NCBI RefSeq assembly: GCF_963675455.1
Contig: NZ_OY776217.1
Location: forward strand, 2,280,001-2,344,000
DNA: 64,000 nt
Origin: Emcibacter sp.
GTDB lineage: Bacteria; Pseudomonadota; Alphaproteobacteria; Sphingomonadales; Emcibacteraceae
Direction of reading: 5' to 3'
Under the pieces are notes generated by a model. That model worked only from the letters and a program-made list of their open reading frames with translations, had not been told where the DNA came from and did no database searches. The stretch's first letter is position 1; each line of letters starts with the position of its first letter. The position numbers were made by a program, and so were the translations under genes. Positions 52,232-61,236 of this stretch are shown piece after piece.

Positions 52232-53614
52232 ATGACGAAGAAAGAGTATGACATTGTTGTGATTGGCGGCGGTCCCGGCGGTTATGTGTCGGCGATCCGG
52301 GCGGCGCAGTTGGGCCTGAAGACGGCGGTGGTGGAACGGGAACATCTTGGCGGCATCTGCCTGAACTGGGGCTGTATCCCGACCAAGGCGCTGTTGCGGA
52401 CGGCTGAGATCTCCCACCTTCTCAAGGAGCTGCCGGCGCACGGTTTTACCGCCGGCGAGCTTTCCTTTGATCTGGCGACGGCCATCGGCCGCAGCCGCAA
52501 GGTAGCGGGTCAATTGTCCGGCGGAGTGCGGGGGCTGCTGAAAAAGAACAAGGTCACGGTGATCGAGGGGGAGGGTCGCCTGACTGGTCCCGGTGAGGTT
52601 TCTATTGGAAGAGAAAAGATCACTGCCAGGCATATCATCATCGCCACCGGGGCCCGGGCCCGGGAACTGCCGCATCTTGCGGCGGACGGGGATCTCATCT
52701 GGACCTACAGGCATGCCCTTTCGCCCAAACGGATGCCGAAAAAGCTACTGGTGATCGGCTCCGGCGCCATCGGCATGGAATTCGCCAGCTTTTATCAGGA
52801 TGTGGGCGCCGAAGTGACGGTGGTCGAAGCCCTGCCGCGCATTTTGCCCAATGAGGATGAAGCGATATCAGCGCTGGCGGAGAAAATTTTCTCCCGCCGC
52901 GGCATCAGCTTGCACAGGGGGACGGAGGTTGCTGCTCTGGAGAAGAAAAAGAACAACGTCACGGCACGTCTGAAAACGCCTGAAGGCGAAGTGAAGAAAG
53001 AGTTTGATACGGTGCTTCTGGCCATCGGCATTGTCGGTAATATCGAAAATCTCGGTCTGGAGACTGCGGGGGTGAAGACGGACCGGGGTCATATTGTCAC
53101 CGACCCGTATGGCAGGACCAACATTGACGGCATTTATGCCATCGGCGATGTGGCCGGGCCGCCGTGGCTGGCGCACAAGGCGAGCCATGAAGGGGTGATT
53201 TGTGTGGAGAAGATTGCCGGGCACAGCCCGCGGCCGCTGAAGGCGGACCTGATCCCGTCCTGCACCTACAGCCGGCCGCAGGTGGCCAGTATAGGCCTGA
53301 CGGAGCAGGCGGCCCGGGAAAAGGGGCACGAAGTGCGCATTGGCGAGTTTCCCTTTGTCGGCAACGGCAAGGCTGTGGCGCTGGGCGAGACCGACGGCCT
53401 GATCAAGACCATTTTCGATGCCGGCAGCGGGGAGCTGCTCGGGGCTCACCTGATCGGCCCGGACGTGACTGAACTGGTCCAGGGATTTGTTCTGGCCCGC
53501 AAGCTGGAGGCAACGGAGGAGGATCTGATGGAGACGGTCTTCGCCCATCCCACTCTCTCGGAAGCCATGCATGAATCCGTCCTCGCCGCCTATGGCAGGG
53601 CCGTGCATTACTAG
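52232..53614 (+). CDS. lpdA: Dihydrolipoyl dehydrogenase (E3)
   Basis: A 460-residue FAD disulfide reductase. The FAD site is VIGGGPGGYVSAI, the redox disulfide C43-C48 lies in GGICLNWGCIPTK, the NAD site is VIGSGAIGMEFASF, and the interface His/Glu pair H439/E444 is in AHPTLSE. It regenerates oxidised lipoamide on the E2 of the same cluster (35572). The ATG at 52232 has GAAGAG upstream. Visibly G+C-richer than its neighbours (39 of 60 bases in 52321-52380) and separated from them by a terminator, so it may have been recruited from elsewhere. Confidence 0.94.
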   Translation: MTKKEYDIVVIGGGPGGYVSAIRAAQLGLKTAVVEREHLGGICLNWGCIPTKALLRTAEISHLLKELPAHGFTAGELSFDLATAIGRSRKVAGQLSGGVRGLLKKNKVTVIEGEGRLTGPGEVSIGREKITARHIIIATGARARELPHLAADGDLIWTYRHALSPKRMPKKLLVIGSGAIGMEFASFYQDVGAEVTVVEALPRILPNEDEAISALAEKIFSRRGISLHRGTEVAALEKKKNNVTARLKTPEGEVKKEFDTVLLAIGIVGNIENLGLETAGVKTDRGHIVTDPYGRTNIDGIYAIGDVAGPPWLAHKASHEGVICVEKIAGHSPRPLKADLIPSCTYSRPQVASIGLTEQAAREKGHEVRIGEFPFVGNGKAVALGETDGLIKTIFDAGSGELLGAHLIGPDVTELVQGFVLARKLEATEEDLMETVFAHPTLSEAMHESVLAAYGRAVHY

Positions 53615-53618
53615 GAAA

Positions 53619-54140
53619 TCAGAAGTTTTTCAACACTGTGTCGCCGTCCCAGTTTTTTGAGGATTTTTGAATCATATCAAAAGCCGCCATGATTGACTCA
53701 TCCGCTTCAATCAGTTCCAGCATGCCGCCCGGATGGAAATCCGTTTCCAGATAGGCAAAATTCATGCCGGGCAGTGTTTTACCCTGCTGTCGCGGCTTGA
53801 TGCCCCTTTCTGCAAAATGATCCAAGGCGTCCTGGAAACGTTCCGTGGTAACGCCCAGATGCTGTTGCCCGTAGCCGAATTTCTGCTTGAATTCTGTATA
53901 AATGGAGGGAGCATCATTATGCTGCTGGATCAGTTCGATCTGTATCTCTCCGCTGTAGGCAATCGCCACACTTATATCGATCGGACTTGGTTCGTCCCGA
54001 TAAAAAATTTCCTTGAAGGGAATGTGATCGAGTAAATAAAACGGCCCCACACCCAGGGTCAGGGCCCAATGGCGGGCTGCCTTTTCGATATCCTCGACAA
54101 CATAGGCGATTTGCATCACTGGGCTATAGAGAGCAGTCAT
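53619..54140 (-). CDS. VOC-family (glyoxalase-like) protein
   Basis: A 173-residue vicinal-oxygen-chelate protein with two beta-alpha-beta-beta-beta units. It starts VMQIAYVVEDIEKAARHWALTLGVGPF, seen as QIAYVVEDIEKA, with metal-ligand candidates in QQHLGV and MLELIEAD. Members are epimerases, lyases or ring-cleaving enzymes. It overlaps the ThuA-like gene by 4 bases. Function unknown. Confidence 0.85.
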   Translation of the reverse strand: MTALYSPVMQIAYVVEDIEKAARHWALTLGVGPFYLLDHIPFKEIFYRDEPSPIDISVAIAYSGEIQIELIQQHNDAPSIYTEFKQKFGYGQQHLGVTTERFQDALDHFAERGIKPRQQGKTLPGMNFAYLETDFHPGGMLELIEADESIMAAFDMIQKSSKNWDGDTVLKNF

Positions 54141-54892
54141 TCTTTTTCTCCACTTGTGCTGGCCCAGAGAATACTCCGTTCCAGCAACTCATAAAAAACG
54201 GGGCTTTTCCAGCTGCAGCGTTCGATGCGGTAATATTCGTCAATGAGCGGCTGCATGTCGTATTTGCCGCGGCAATGCCCCAAAGTCAGATACAGGACCT
54301 GGCCCTTGCCGAAATCATTCAGATACATTACCGGCCGCGGGGCGTCCTCCGTCCAGTCGCTGTCTTCGAATTCCCGGATCGTACCAGTCCAGCGGGTTTC
54401 CAGTAGACAATGTATGTTCTGGGCATTCTTGATGAGATAGATTTCATCTTCAACTGTGAATGGTTGCAGGTTGCGGGTAAGCTCATGGTCGACGTCAGAG
54501 ACAGTTATCTCGAAATCCTGCAGGGGAGGATGGGCGGCAAACTGGCTGCCCAGAAGTTCCATGAAAAGCGGAGCGTTATCGGGGCAGGCAACTTTGCCGC
54601 CTTTCATGAATTTCAGGATGGAGTTCGTTCCATGCAGGGCGATCCATCGGCCACCTTCTGAAATGTAGTCTCTCAGGGCCTTCTGCTGGTCTGGTGTCGG
54701 GATAACCTCGCAGGTATAGGTGATCAGGAAATCAGCGTTTCTGATGGCGTCAATATCGCGGTAATCTTCCGCCACTCGCGTACGAATGCATTCATGTTTG
54801 CTTAGGAGTTTCAGGATCTCCATACGCGCAAAATCAATATCGTGATATTTGCCGGAGCAGACAAAATAAACGTCTATGCGGCCCTTCTTCAT
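54137..54892 (-). CDS. ThuA-like domain protein
   Basis: A 251-residue protein of the ThuA (trehalose-utilisation-like) family with a class I glutamine-amidotransferase-like fold. Typical stretches are DFLITYTCEVIPTPDQQKALRDYI, seen as LITYTCEVIPTPDQQ, then GGRWIALHGTNS and GKGQVLYLTLGHCRGKYD. The start at 54892 has GGGG at 7 bases. It and the VOC gene form a two-gene unit behind operator copy 6. No reaction can be assigned. Confidence 0.83.
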   Translation of the reverse strand: MKKGRIDVYFVCSGKYHDIDFARMEILKLLSKHECIRTRVAEDYRDIDAIRNADFLITYTCEVIPTPDQQKALRDYISEGGRWIALHGTNSILKFMKGGKVACPDNAPLFMELLGSQFAAHPPLQDFEITVSDVDHELTRNLQPFTVEDEIYLIKNAQNIHCLLETRWTGTIREFEDSDWTEDAPRPVMYLNDFGKGQVLYLTLGHCRGKYDMQPLIDEYYRIERCSWKSPVFYELLERSILWASTSGEKE

Positions 54893-54937
54893 TGCAACCC
54901 CTTTAAATTTATCCGAACAGATTCGGTTAAATAATAA

Positions 54938-54953
54938 AACAAACAAGATTGTT
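54938..54953. promoter_or_regulatory. TetR-type operator, copy 6
   Basis: AACA-AACAAGAT-TGTT flanked by AATAA and TTATT, about 45 bases before the ThuA-like start. One of the most symmetrical copies in its flanks. Confidence 0.75.
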
Positions 54954-55029
54954 TTATTTATACTTGAGCCCCTGTCTGATGAAAAGATAAATTTCGGCCG
55001 GGGGAGGGAGTTGCTCAGTCGGGGAAGTT

Positions 55030-55734
55030 TCAGGCGCTGCTGTCGTCAAGAAAGCTGTCGACAGCCGTATTGCCGCTTCGGGCCTTGCCCATGGCAAGAA
55101 TTTCCCGGAGCCTTATTTTGAGATAGTTGCGAATGCGCTCATAACGTTTTGGGTTGCGGATGAACATGGTATTGATGGACATGCCTTCCAGCAGGAACTG
55201 GGTAATATCCATGGCCAGAAGGAACAGTTCACCGGTTCCCTCCCATTCAGGGAAGAGTTGTCTGGCTGTCTGAAACCACTCTTTTTCAAACTCTTTTACC
55301 GAAGGTATGAGGATTTTCTCCAGCTCCGGATCGGTCCTGGCTGCAACTGAGAGTTCATGAAAGGCAACAAAATAGGGACTTGTCAGGTGTTGCCAGTACA
55401 GGTCAATACCCTGGTCTGTATGATCTGCGGCAGGATCGCTGGCAAGGATGGTTTCCTTGAAGTCGTTGATCCTTTTCATATTAAGGTGTTCAACAGCTGC
55501 CTTGATCAGTTGCTGTTTGTTGGAAAAGTGATGAACCATGGCGCCGCGGGATACGCCGGCTTCGCGCGCTATTTCCGTGGTGGTGGTACGGGAATAGCCG
55601 AGTTTGACAAAGCAGCGGATGGCTGCATCCAGAATCTGGGTTCTCATGCGGGCACTTTTGGTTGCCTGCCAGGTTACATCCGTTTCAGCGCCGTTGTCTT
55701 TACTGTCGGCGGGTTTGTTCTTTTTTTTGGTCAT
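55030..55734 (-). CDS. TetR-family transcriptional regulator (2)
   Basis: A 234-residue TetR repressor with helix-turn-helix TTTTEIAREAGVSRGAMVHHF (seen as EIAREAGVSRGAMVHHF). It is clearly paralogous to the 45571 regulator over its full length, including VEHL, PYFVAFHELSVAARTD and LFPEWEG. Divergent from the TonB receptor gene, with operator copy 7 between. The two paralogues may share or compete for the same palindromes. Confidence 0.92.
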   Translation of the reverse strand: MTKKKNKPADSKDNGAETDVTWQATKSARMRTQILDAAIRCFVKLGYSRTTTTEIAREAGVSRGAMVHHFSNKQQLIKAAVEHLNMKRINDFKETILASDPAADHTDQGIDLYWQHLTSPYFVAFHELSVAARTDPELEKILIPSVKEFEKEWFQTARQLFPEWEGTGELFLLAMDITQFLLEGMSINTMFIRNPKRYERIRNYLKIRLREILAMGKARSGNTAVDSFLDDSSA

Positions 55735-56034
55735 CAGTTGTTCCGTCTATAATAAACCGCGGACAGAAGTTATTCGGGCTAAAAATCTGTCTACAGCAAT
55801 CAACAGTTAAAATCAAATCCGACGAGAAAAAGGAATGGAAATCCCTGCCGGGGTGGTGGGCAGGGTGTTCTATAATAAAAAACAGTCATACTTGTTTTTT
55901 TTAATTGAGTGAGCGAAAGGGAGAGAGTATAGTGGCCTCAGCACGATAAACTTGGGCAGTTTAAAAATATAAATACGTGCCATGTTTCGGGAGGAATGCA
56001 ACACATCTTCCCTTTAAAAATATTGGGAGACAAA
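55735..56034. promoter_or_regulatory. Divergent control region, TetR(2) and TonB receptor
   Basis: No gene seen. It contains operator copy 7 at 55881-55896, about 140 bases before the receptor start. Confidence 0.6.
55881..55896. promoter_or_regulatory. TetR-type operator, copy 7
   Basis: AACA-GTCATACT-TGTT with A6 and T8 flanks, between the divergent TetR(2) and TonB receptor genes. Confidence 0.75.
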
Positions 56035-58500
56035 ATGAAAAATCTACTTAGTTTACGGGCAGGAACCGCATTGGCGAATCTGGCCGTGTCTACAGGTATT
56101 GTGACGTTATGTGCATTGCCTGCGTATGCCCAGGAAGAAAGCGCATCAGGGGATGACAGTACAATGGTACTGGAAGAAATTCTTGTAACCGCTAGCAGGC
56201 GCGGATCGGAAAGTCTTCAGACGACCCCGGTGGCTATTACTGCTCTGACAACCGAAGCAATTGAAAAATATAATCCCCGTGACCTGAACGATATCAGTTA
56301 TATGGTGCCCGGTCTCTCGGCAGGTAATGTGGCCGGGTTTAAATCCTCGTCATTTGCCATGCGCGGTGTAACCGAGAATACAATCATTGTGTATAAGGAA
56401 TCGCCGGTTGGCGTGACCATTGATGATTTTGTCGTTCCGCATATTCAGACATCTAACCTTGAAATGTTCGACGTTGAACAGGTTGAGGTTCTTCGCGGAC
56501 CGCAAGGCACGCTGTTTGGCAAGAATACAACAGCTGGCGTGGTCAATGTTCGGACAAAACGTCCGGTTCTGGATGAAACCTCGGTGGATGTTCGGGCAAA
56601 ATACGGAAGTTTCGAAACGGCTGAGGGGCAACTGGCGGTCAATATTCCGCTGGTGAAGGATAAGCTGGCCTTCCGTTTCGCCGGCATGTATCTCTATTCT
56701 GACGGCTATTATAAGAACGGGGCCTCCTATGGTCCCCTGGCTGATTTCTTGCCGCCTGATGTAGCCGGTACGTCTGTGGCCGGTGATGGCAGCAGACTGG
56801 GCGGTGATGATGTTTTCTCGGGTCGAGCCAAGTTGCTTTGGCAGGCGTCAGATGAACTGTCCGCCCATCTCCAGTACGAGATGATCAGGGACAGCGGTGA
56901 AAGCCTGCCCAGTGTCAATGAATCATCCGCCAACGCAGTCTTTACCGCCTGGGGGTATGTCGCGCCTGAAGGTGATCCTCTCGATTATGCAGGGATCACC
57001 AATCGCGATGATCTGCTCATGAATATGTCAAAGGGGCACCGGGTAAATGTTGACGGGGTCTATCTTAACCTGGATCTGGACAAGGGTGACTATTCGTTCC
57101 ATTCCGTAACCGGATACCGCTATCAGGAAAGCCGTTTGCCAAGTACCTATACCGGTGTGCCGGGACCCGTATCCCTGTTTGATGCGACCCGGGATGACAA
57201 CCGCAAGACATTTCAGCAGGAACTGCGCATGGCATCTCACCTTGACGGTCCCTTCAACTTTGTGACCGGTGTTTATTATCAGCAGAACGACGTGGATTTC
57301 TGCGTGCTGCAGCTTGTTGGTTTCCTGGACAATTTCGGTCTGGGTACACCGCCGGGCTTTTTCAACAACAATCCGCTGGTTCTCTGTAATAAACAGGACG
57401 CCACCGCCCTTGCCGGTTTTGTGGACGGGACCTATGACATCAGCGACCGTCTGCATCTGACGGTCGGTGCACGCCTGACCTATGAGAAAAAGGAATGGGC
57501 CGGGAGGTCCCGCCTTTCGATAGGAGAGATTGCGGAAGATTTTTCTGTGACAACGGATGATCTGAACGAGCCGCTGGATCTTGGCGATTTCAATGCCTAT
57601 CCATTTGGTGTGGTTGCCAACGAGAAGAGCTGGACAGAACCCACCTGGCGGGTTGTTCTCGGCTATGATATTTCCGACGATACCTTTGGTTATGTTTCCT
57701 ATAACCGCGGCTTCAAGAGTGGCGGTTATAACGACCAGGTTGGAACGCAGCTTGATCTGGTTGCTGCGGTCGCGGCTGCGGCAGCAGATGACGCCATTCC
57801 CGATCCTACTGACCCTACAAACCCGGAAAAAGCGGACTCCTTTGAGCTCGGCATCAAGTCGAACTTCATGGAGAATCGCGCGAATATCGCCGTGACGGGG
57901 TATTATGTGAAATATTCCGACGCCCAGCGTAGCCTCAATGCCAGCTTCCCGACCGGGCAGGAAACCCTTTATTTCAATGCTGCTGAGCTAGAGGTTTATG
58001 GCTTGGAAGTTGAGGGGTCCTTACTGGTCACGGACGGGCTTCTGCTGCGGGCCAACGGGTCATACACCCATGCGGAGTTCAAGTCTTTTGAAGCGGATAC
58101 GAACTTTGATGGAGTGATCGATGTGGATTTGAGTGGCTTGCCCGTTGACAAGACGCCCAAATGGATGTTCTCCATGGACGCAACTTATTCCCATGATGTA
58201 TCCGATTTGGGCCGGCTGGACTGGAATGTGCGCCTTGCACATGAGAGTGAAGCTATATCCAGTTATGGAGATGGTACGTCTACTATTCCTGACGTCACAC
58301 TTAATGCCAAAACCCTTATCGATGCCAGTATTACCTTTACGGACAGTGATGATAAATATTATCTTCGTCTGTATGGCAAGAACCTGACGGACGAGCGCTA
58401 TCGCACAGGCGGACTCAATGTGGGGGGGATATGGGTAATGTCATCCTATGGCCCGCCAAGGTACTTCGGTGCGGAAGTAGGGTTTAAATTCGGTTCCTGA
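56035..58500 (+). CDS. TonB-dependent outer-membrane receptor
   Basis: An 821-residue receptor. The signal peptide ends near PAYAQE, the TonB box region is EEILVTASRRG, the plug motif is VEVLRGPQGTLFGKNT, and the beta-barrel C-terminus is FGAEVGFKFGS. The ATG at 56035 has GGGAG upstream. Its control by a TetR operator shared with the catabolic genes suggests that it imports the cluster's substrate. Confidence 0.94.
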   Translation: MKNLLSLRAGTALANLAVSTGIVTLCALPAYAQEESASGDDSTMVLEEILVTASRRGSESLQTTPVAITALTTEAIEKYNPRDLNDISYMVPGLSAGNVAGFKSSSFAMRGVTENTIIVYKESPVGVTIDDFVVPHIQTSNLEMFDVEQVEVLRGPQGTLFGKNTTAGVVNVRTKRPVLDETSVDVRAKYGSFETAEGQLAVNIPLVKDKLAFRFAGMYLYSDGYYKNGASYGPLADFLPPDVAGTSVAGDGSRLGGDDVFSGRAKLLWQASDELSAHLQYEMIRDSGESLPSVNESSANAVFTAWGYVAPEGDPLDYAGITNRDDLLMNMSKGHRVNVDGVYLNLDLDKGDYSFHSVTGYRYQESRLPSTYTGVPGPVSLFDATRDDNRKTFQQELRMASHLDGPFNFVTGVYYQQNDVDFCVLQLVGFLDNFGLGTPPGFFNNNPLVLCNKQDATALAGFVDGTYDISDRLHLTVGARLTYEKKEWAGRSRLSIGEIAEDFSVTTDDLNEPLDLGDFNAYPFGVVANEKSWTEPTWRVVLGYDISDDTFGYVSYNRGFKSGGYNDQVGTQLDLVAAVAAAAADDAIPDPTDPTNPEKADSFELGIKSNFMENRANIAVTGYYVKYSDAQRSLNASFPTGQETLYFNAAELEVYGLEVEGSLLVTDGLLLRANGSYTHAEFKSFEADTNFDGVIDVDLSGLPVDKTPKWMFSMDATYSHDVSDLGRLDWNVRLAHESEAISSYGDGTSTIPDVTLNAKTLIDASITFTDSDDKYYLRLYGKNLTDERYRTGGLNVGGIWVMSSYGPPRYFGAEVGFKFGS

Positions 58501-58840
58501 TGCGATCAGATAACTCTTTACTCTTATCTAACAGCCTGCAGAACTCTGCAGGCTGTTTTTTTGCCAGGAGAACTTTTTTGATTATTACATGCAAAGAAAA
58601 TGAGTTTTCCGGTGCCTCCCGGTCGCACCATTTCTACAGAAATTCCCAACTTTCCCCGCGTATCTGTATCCTCCGGAGTCTCCATATACTTATGGAGGCT
58701 TCTCGCAGATTGCTGTTCCGTGACTTAATATTCACGTACTGTGAATTCTGCAGCAGTTTTTCCAGAAAAATCATGTAAATTTTCAGTTTCGTTTCAGCTT
58801 GACCTGATAGGGGTTGCTTCATGATCAATGGAGCATTCAT
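58501..58840. other. Intergenic region between TonB receptor and metal efflux operon
   Basis: It holds the terminator at 58530-58563 and a 7-bp perfect hairpin, CTCCATA-TACT-TATGGAG (58680-58697), of unknown role upstream of the efflux operon. No gene seen. Confidence 0.55.
58530..58563 (+). terminator. Intrinsic terminator of the TonB receptor gene
   Basis: A 12-bp perfect stem AACAGCCTGCAG/CTGCAGGCTGTT (58530-58541, 58546-58557), a 4-nt loop and a T-run to 58563. Confidence 0.93.
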
Positions 58841-60133
58841 ATGCAGTTCAGTAAAACAATAATCAGGACAACCCTTGCCGGCCTGTTTCTGCTGTTTCCC
58901 GGCCACTTGCTGGCAGAGGAACATGGTGGGGAACATGGTGGGAAACATGGTGAGGAACATAAAGGCGCGCATATCACACTTACACAGGATGCCACCCTGT
59001 CGATGGGTGAGGTGGTCGGTCTCACTGCCGAACGGGCGCCCGAACGCTATATGGTCGAGGCCCGCACCAGGACAGGCAAGGCCTATCGTCGCAAGGCCTC
59101 GAGTTTTTTTTCCGACAGCCCCCAGATTTCAGTTCATCACCAGAATGATTTCCTGATGTCCGATCAGGGGCTCAGGGAATGGGAAGGCCGGCTTGACTTG
59201 CCAATCTGGATGCCTGGTGAGAAGCGGGCCTGGCAGAACCGGGCCCGGGCTGCCGGTTCTGAAGCCGACGCCTACCGTGACCGGCTTGTGTGGGAAGTTG
59301 CCGGCGAGGTCCGGGAATTGCTCTGGCAGGTAAAGCTTACCGAAGCGGCCCTTCAGGATAACCGGGCGGCGCTGGAAACCGCGGAAAAATTGCTTGATGA
59401 TGTGGAACGGCGGATTAAAGCCGGCGATCTTCCCAAAAACAGCGTTATTCTGGCCCGTCAGGAACTGGCCGCCCGCCGGATCGCCCTGAAAGGGGCGGAG
59501 CGGGACTATGTGGACAGTGCCATGACCTATCAGACCATTACCGGACTGGCGAGCATTCCTGCCAGCGTTGAAGAGCAGCAACAGGAGGTAGAGGACGACT
59601 ATGCCGTTCCTCCTGTCACCCATGCCCGCCGCCAACTGGAGTATTATCAGGCGGAATATGACAGCGCCCGTGCCAGTTGGTCCAGCTCACCGACGGTGAC
59701 GTTTGGCGTTAAACGGGAGCGGGGCGGTTATGACGACCGGTCAATAGACTCCGTCAGCCTCGGTCTTGCCATTCCCCTGGGTAGTGCCACCCATTCAGCC
59801 CCCCGGCGGGCAGAGGCGGCTGAAAAGCTCGCCGTGGCGGAGCGACAGCTGGCGCTGGCCATGCGGGACCAGAAACTTGCCCTGCATGAGGCGGAACACG
59901 AACTTGAAGTCTGCCTGGTGCAAATGGAAATCACCGAGGAACATTTTGCCATGGCAACTGAAAATCTGCGCCTCGCCAGACGGGCGTTTGAGCTTGGGGA
60001 AAGCGACCTGATGGACCTGCTGCGTGTACAGGATCAGTATTTCCAGTCCTCCGGCACTCACAGCCTGCAGAAACTGCAATGTGGCCTGGCCGTGGCCCGA
60101 CATAATCAGACAAAAGGGATTTTTCCGCAATGA
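58841..60133 (+). CDS. TolC-family outer-membrane channel of a heavy-metal efflux system (CzcC/CusC-like)
   Basis: A 430-residue outer-membrane efflux protein. After the signal peptide (about 1-26) comes a His/Glu/Gly-rich stretch, EEHGGEHGGKHGEEHKGAH, a likely metal-binding segment. Two OEP repeats with long helices follow, ending in LARRAFELGESDLMDLLRVQ, a typical TolC-family C-terminal pattern. GGAG precedes the ATG. Its stop overlaps the adaptor start (ATGA), so the operon order is C-B-A. Confidence 0.9.
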   Translation: MQFSKTIIRTTLAGLFLLFPGHLLAEEHGGEHGGKHGEEHKGAHITLTQDATLSMGEVVGLTAERAPERYMVEARTRTGKAYRRKASSFFSDSPQISVHHQNDFLMSDQGLREWEGRLDLPIWMPGEKRAWQNRARAAGSEADAYRDRLVWEVAGEVRELLWQVKLTEAALQDNRAALETAEKLLDDVERRIKAGDLPKNSVILARQELAARRIALKGAERDYVDSAMTYQTITGLASIPASVEEQQQEVEDDYAVPPVTHARRQLEYYQAEYDSARASWSSSPTVTFGVKRERGGYDDRSIDSVSLGLAIPLGSATHSAPRRAEAAEKLAVAERQLALAMRDQKLALHEAEHELEVCLVQMEITEEHFAMATENLRLARRAFELGESDLMDLLRVQDQYFQSSGTHSLQKLQCGLAVARHNQTKGIFPQ

Positions 60134-61236
60134 TCAGACTATTGAGTATCGCGGCCGTTGCCGCAGCACTGGTTTATACCCCGGCACAGGCGCAGGAGAG
60201 CATTACCCTGGAAATGACCCGGCTCAAATCGCTTGGTATCGAGACCAGCACCCCGGAAGCGGTGAAAACGGTCTGGAGTATGGCGTATCCTGCCGAGGTG
60301 GTGATCCCCAACAACCAGATACAGATTGTAACCTCCCTGTATCCGGGGCTGGTCAAGATCCTTTATGTCGGTGAAGGCGACCGGGTCACAGCCGGACAAT
60401 CACTGGCTGAAATTGCCAGCCCGGCCTTTCTGGAGGCCCAGCAGGATTATCTGGATGTCCTCGCGACCCTTGAAATGGAACAGAAAAATTTTGCCCGCGA
60501 CAGCATGTTGCTGGAGGAGGGGGTTATTTCTGAAAAACGGTTCCAGGCGGCCAGGGTTGCCCTGAGTCAGGCAGAAAACGGACTTGCCCGCCAGAAACAG
60601 GCCCTGATTTTTGCCGGTCTTGATGCGGGGCAGGTGGACCGTTTGGGCAAAAGCCGCAGGATATTTCCCACACTTACCCTGACGGCATCATTTGACGGCA
60701 CTGTGCTTGAACAGATGGTGCGGACTGGCGAGCGCATTGATGAGGCGACGGCCCTCTACAGTGTCGGCCGGATGACTTCCCTGTGGCTGGAAATTCATGT
60801 GCCGGCCGCACAGGTCGGCCATATGGAAATCGGTGGCAGGGTGCGACTTGAAACTCTCGGTCTTGAGGGAGAAATTATCTCTCTTGGCGGCATGATTCAT
60901 GAGGAGGATCAGGGTGTTCTGGTGCGTGCGACGGTTACGGAAAAAGTCGACCGGCTTATTCCCGGTCAGTTTGTCACTGTTCGGCTGGAACAGGGGTTTG
61001 GTTCCCGCCAGGGGTATCGTATACCCCGGCAGGCGATCTTCCGGGATGCCGAAGGCGCCTATATTTTCCGCCAGAACAGCAGTGGTTTCACCCTGCTGCC
61101 CATCACTATCATGGCCGAAGAACAGGATGCTGTCGTGATCGAGGTCGAGGCAGACCTGTTAGACCGTGACCGGATCGCGGTCAGCGGCATCAGTGTGCTG
61201 AAGGGCATCTGGCAGGGTCTGGGGAGTGAGGAATAA
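60130..61236 (+). CDS. Periplasmic adaptor of RND efflux (CzcB/CusB-like membrane fusion protein)
   Basis: A 368-residue adaptor linking the inner-membrane pump to the TolC channel. It has a signal peptide (about 1-22) and lipoyl-like halves around YPGLVKILYVGEGDRVTAGQ and ASFDGTVLEQMVRTGERID. A helical hairpin (about 95-160) and barrel and membrane-proximal domains follow. It overlaps the channel gene by 4 bases and the pump gene by 1. No His/Met-rich metal tail is seen. Confidence 0.92.
   Translation: MIRLLSIAAVAAALVYTPAQAQESITLEMTRLKSLGIETSTPEAVKTVWSMAYPAEVVIPNNQIQIVTSLYPGLVKILYVGEGDRVTAGQSLAEIASPAFLEAQQDYLDVLATLEMEQKNFARDSMLLEEGVISEKRFQAARVALSQAENGLARQKQALIFAGLDAGQVDRLGKSRRIFPTLTLTASFDGTVLEQMVRTGERIDEATALYSVGRMTSLWLEIHVPAAQVGHMEIGGRVRLETLGLEGEIISLGGMIHEEDQGVLVRATVTEKVDRLIPGQFVTVRLEQGFGSRQGYRIPRQAIFRDAEGAYIFRQNSSGFTLLPITIMAEEQDAVVIEVEADLLDRDRIAVSGISVLKGIWQGLGSEE

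Noticed and set aside
58785..58830. MerR-type promoter (TTGACCTGATAGGGGTT) before the efflux operon
   Set aside because: The dyad is poor, and a -10 box at the required spacing would fall almost on the ribosome site of the first gene.
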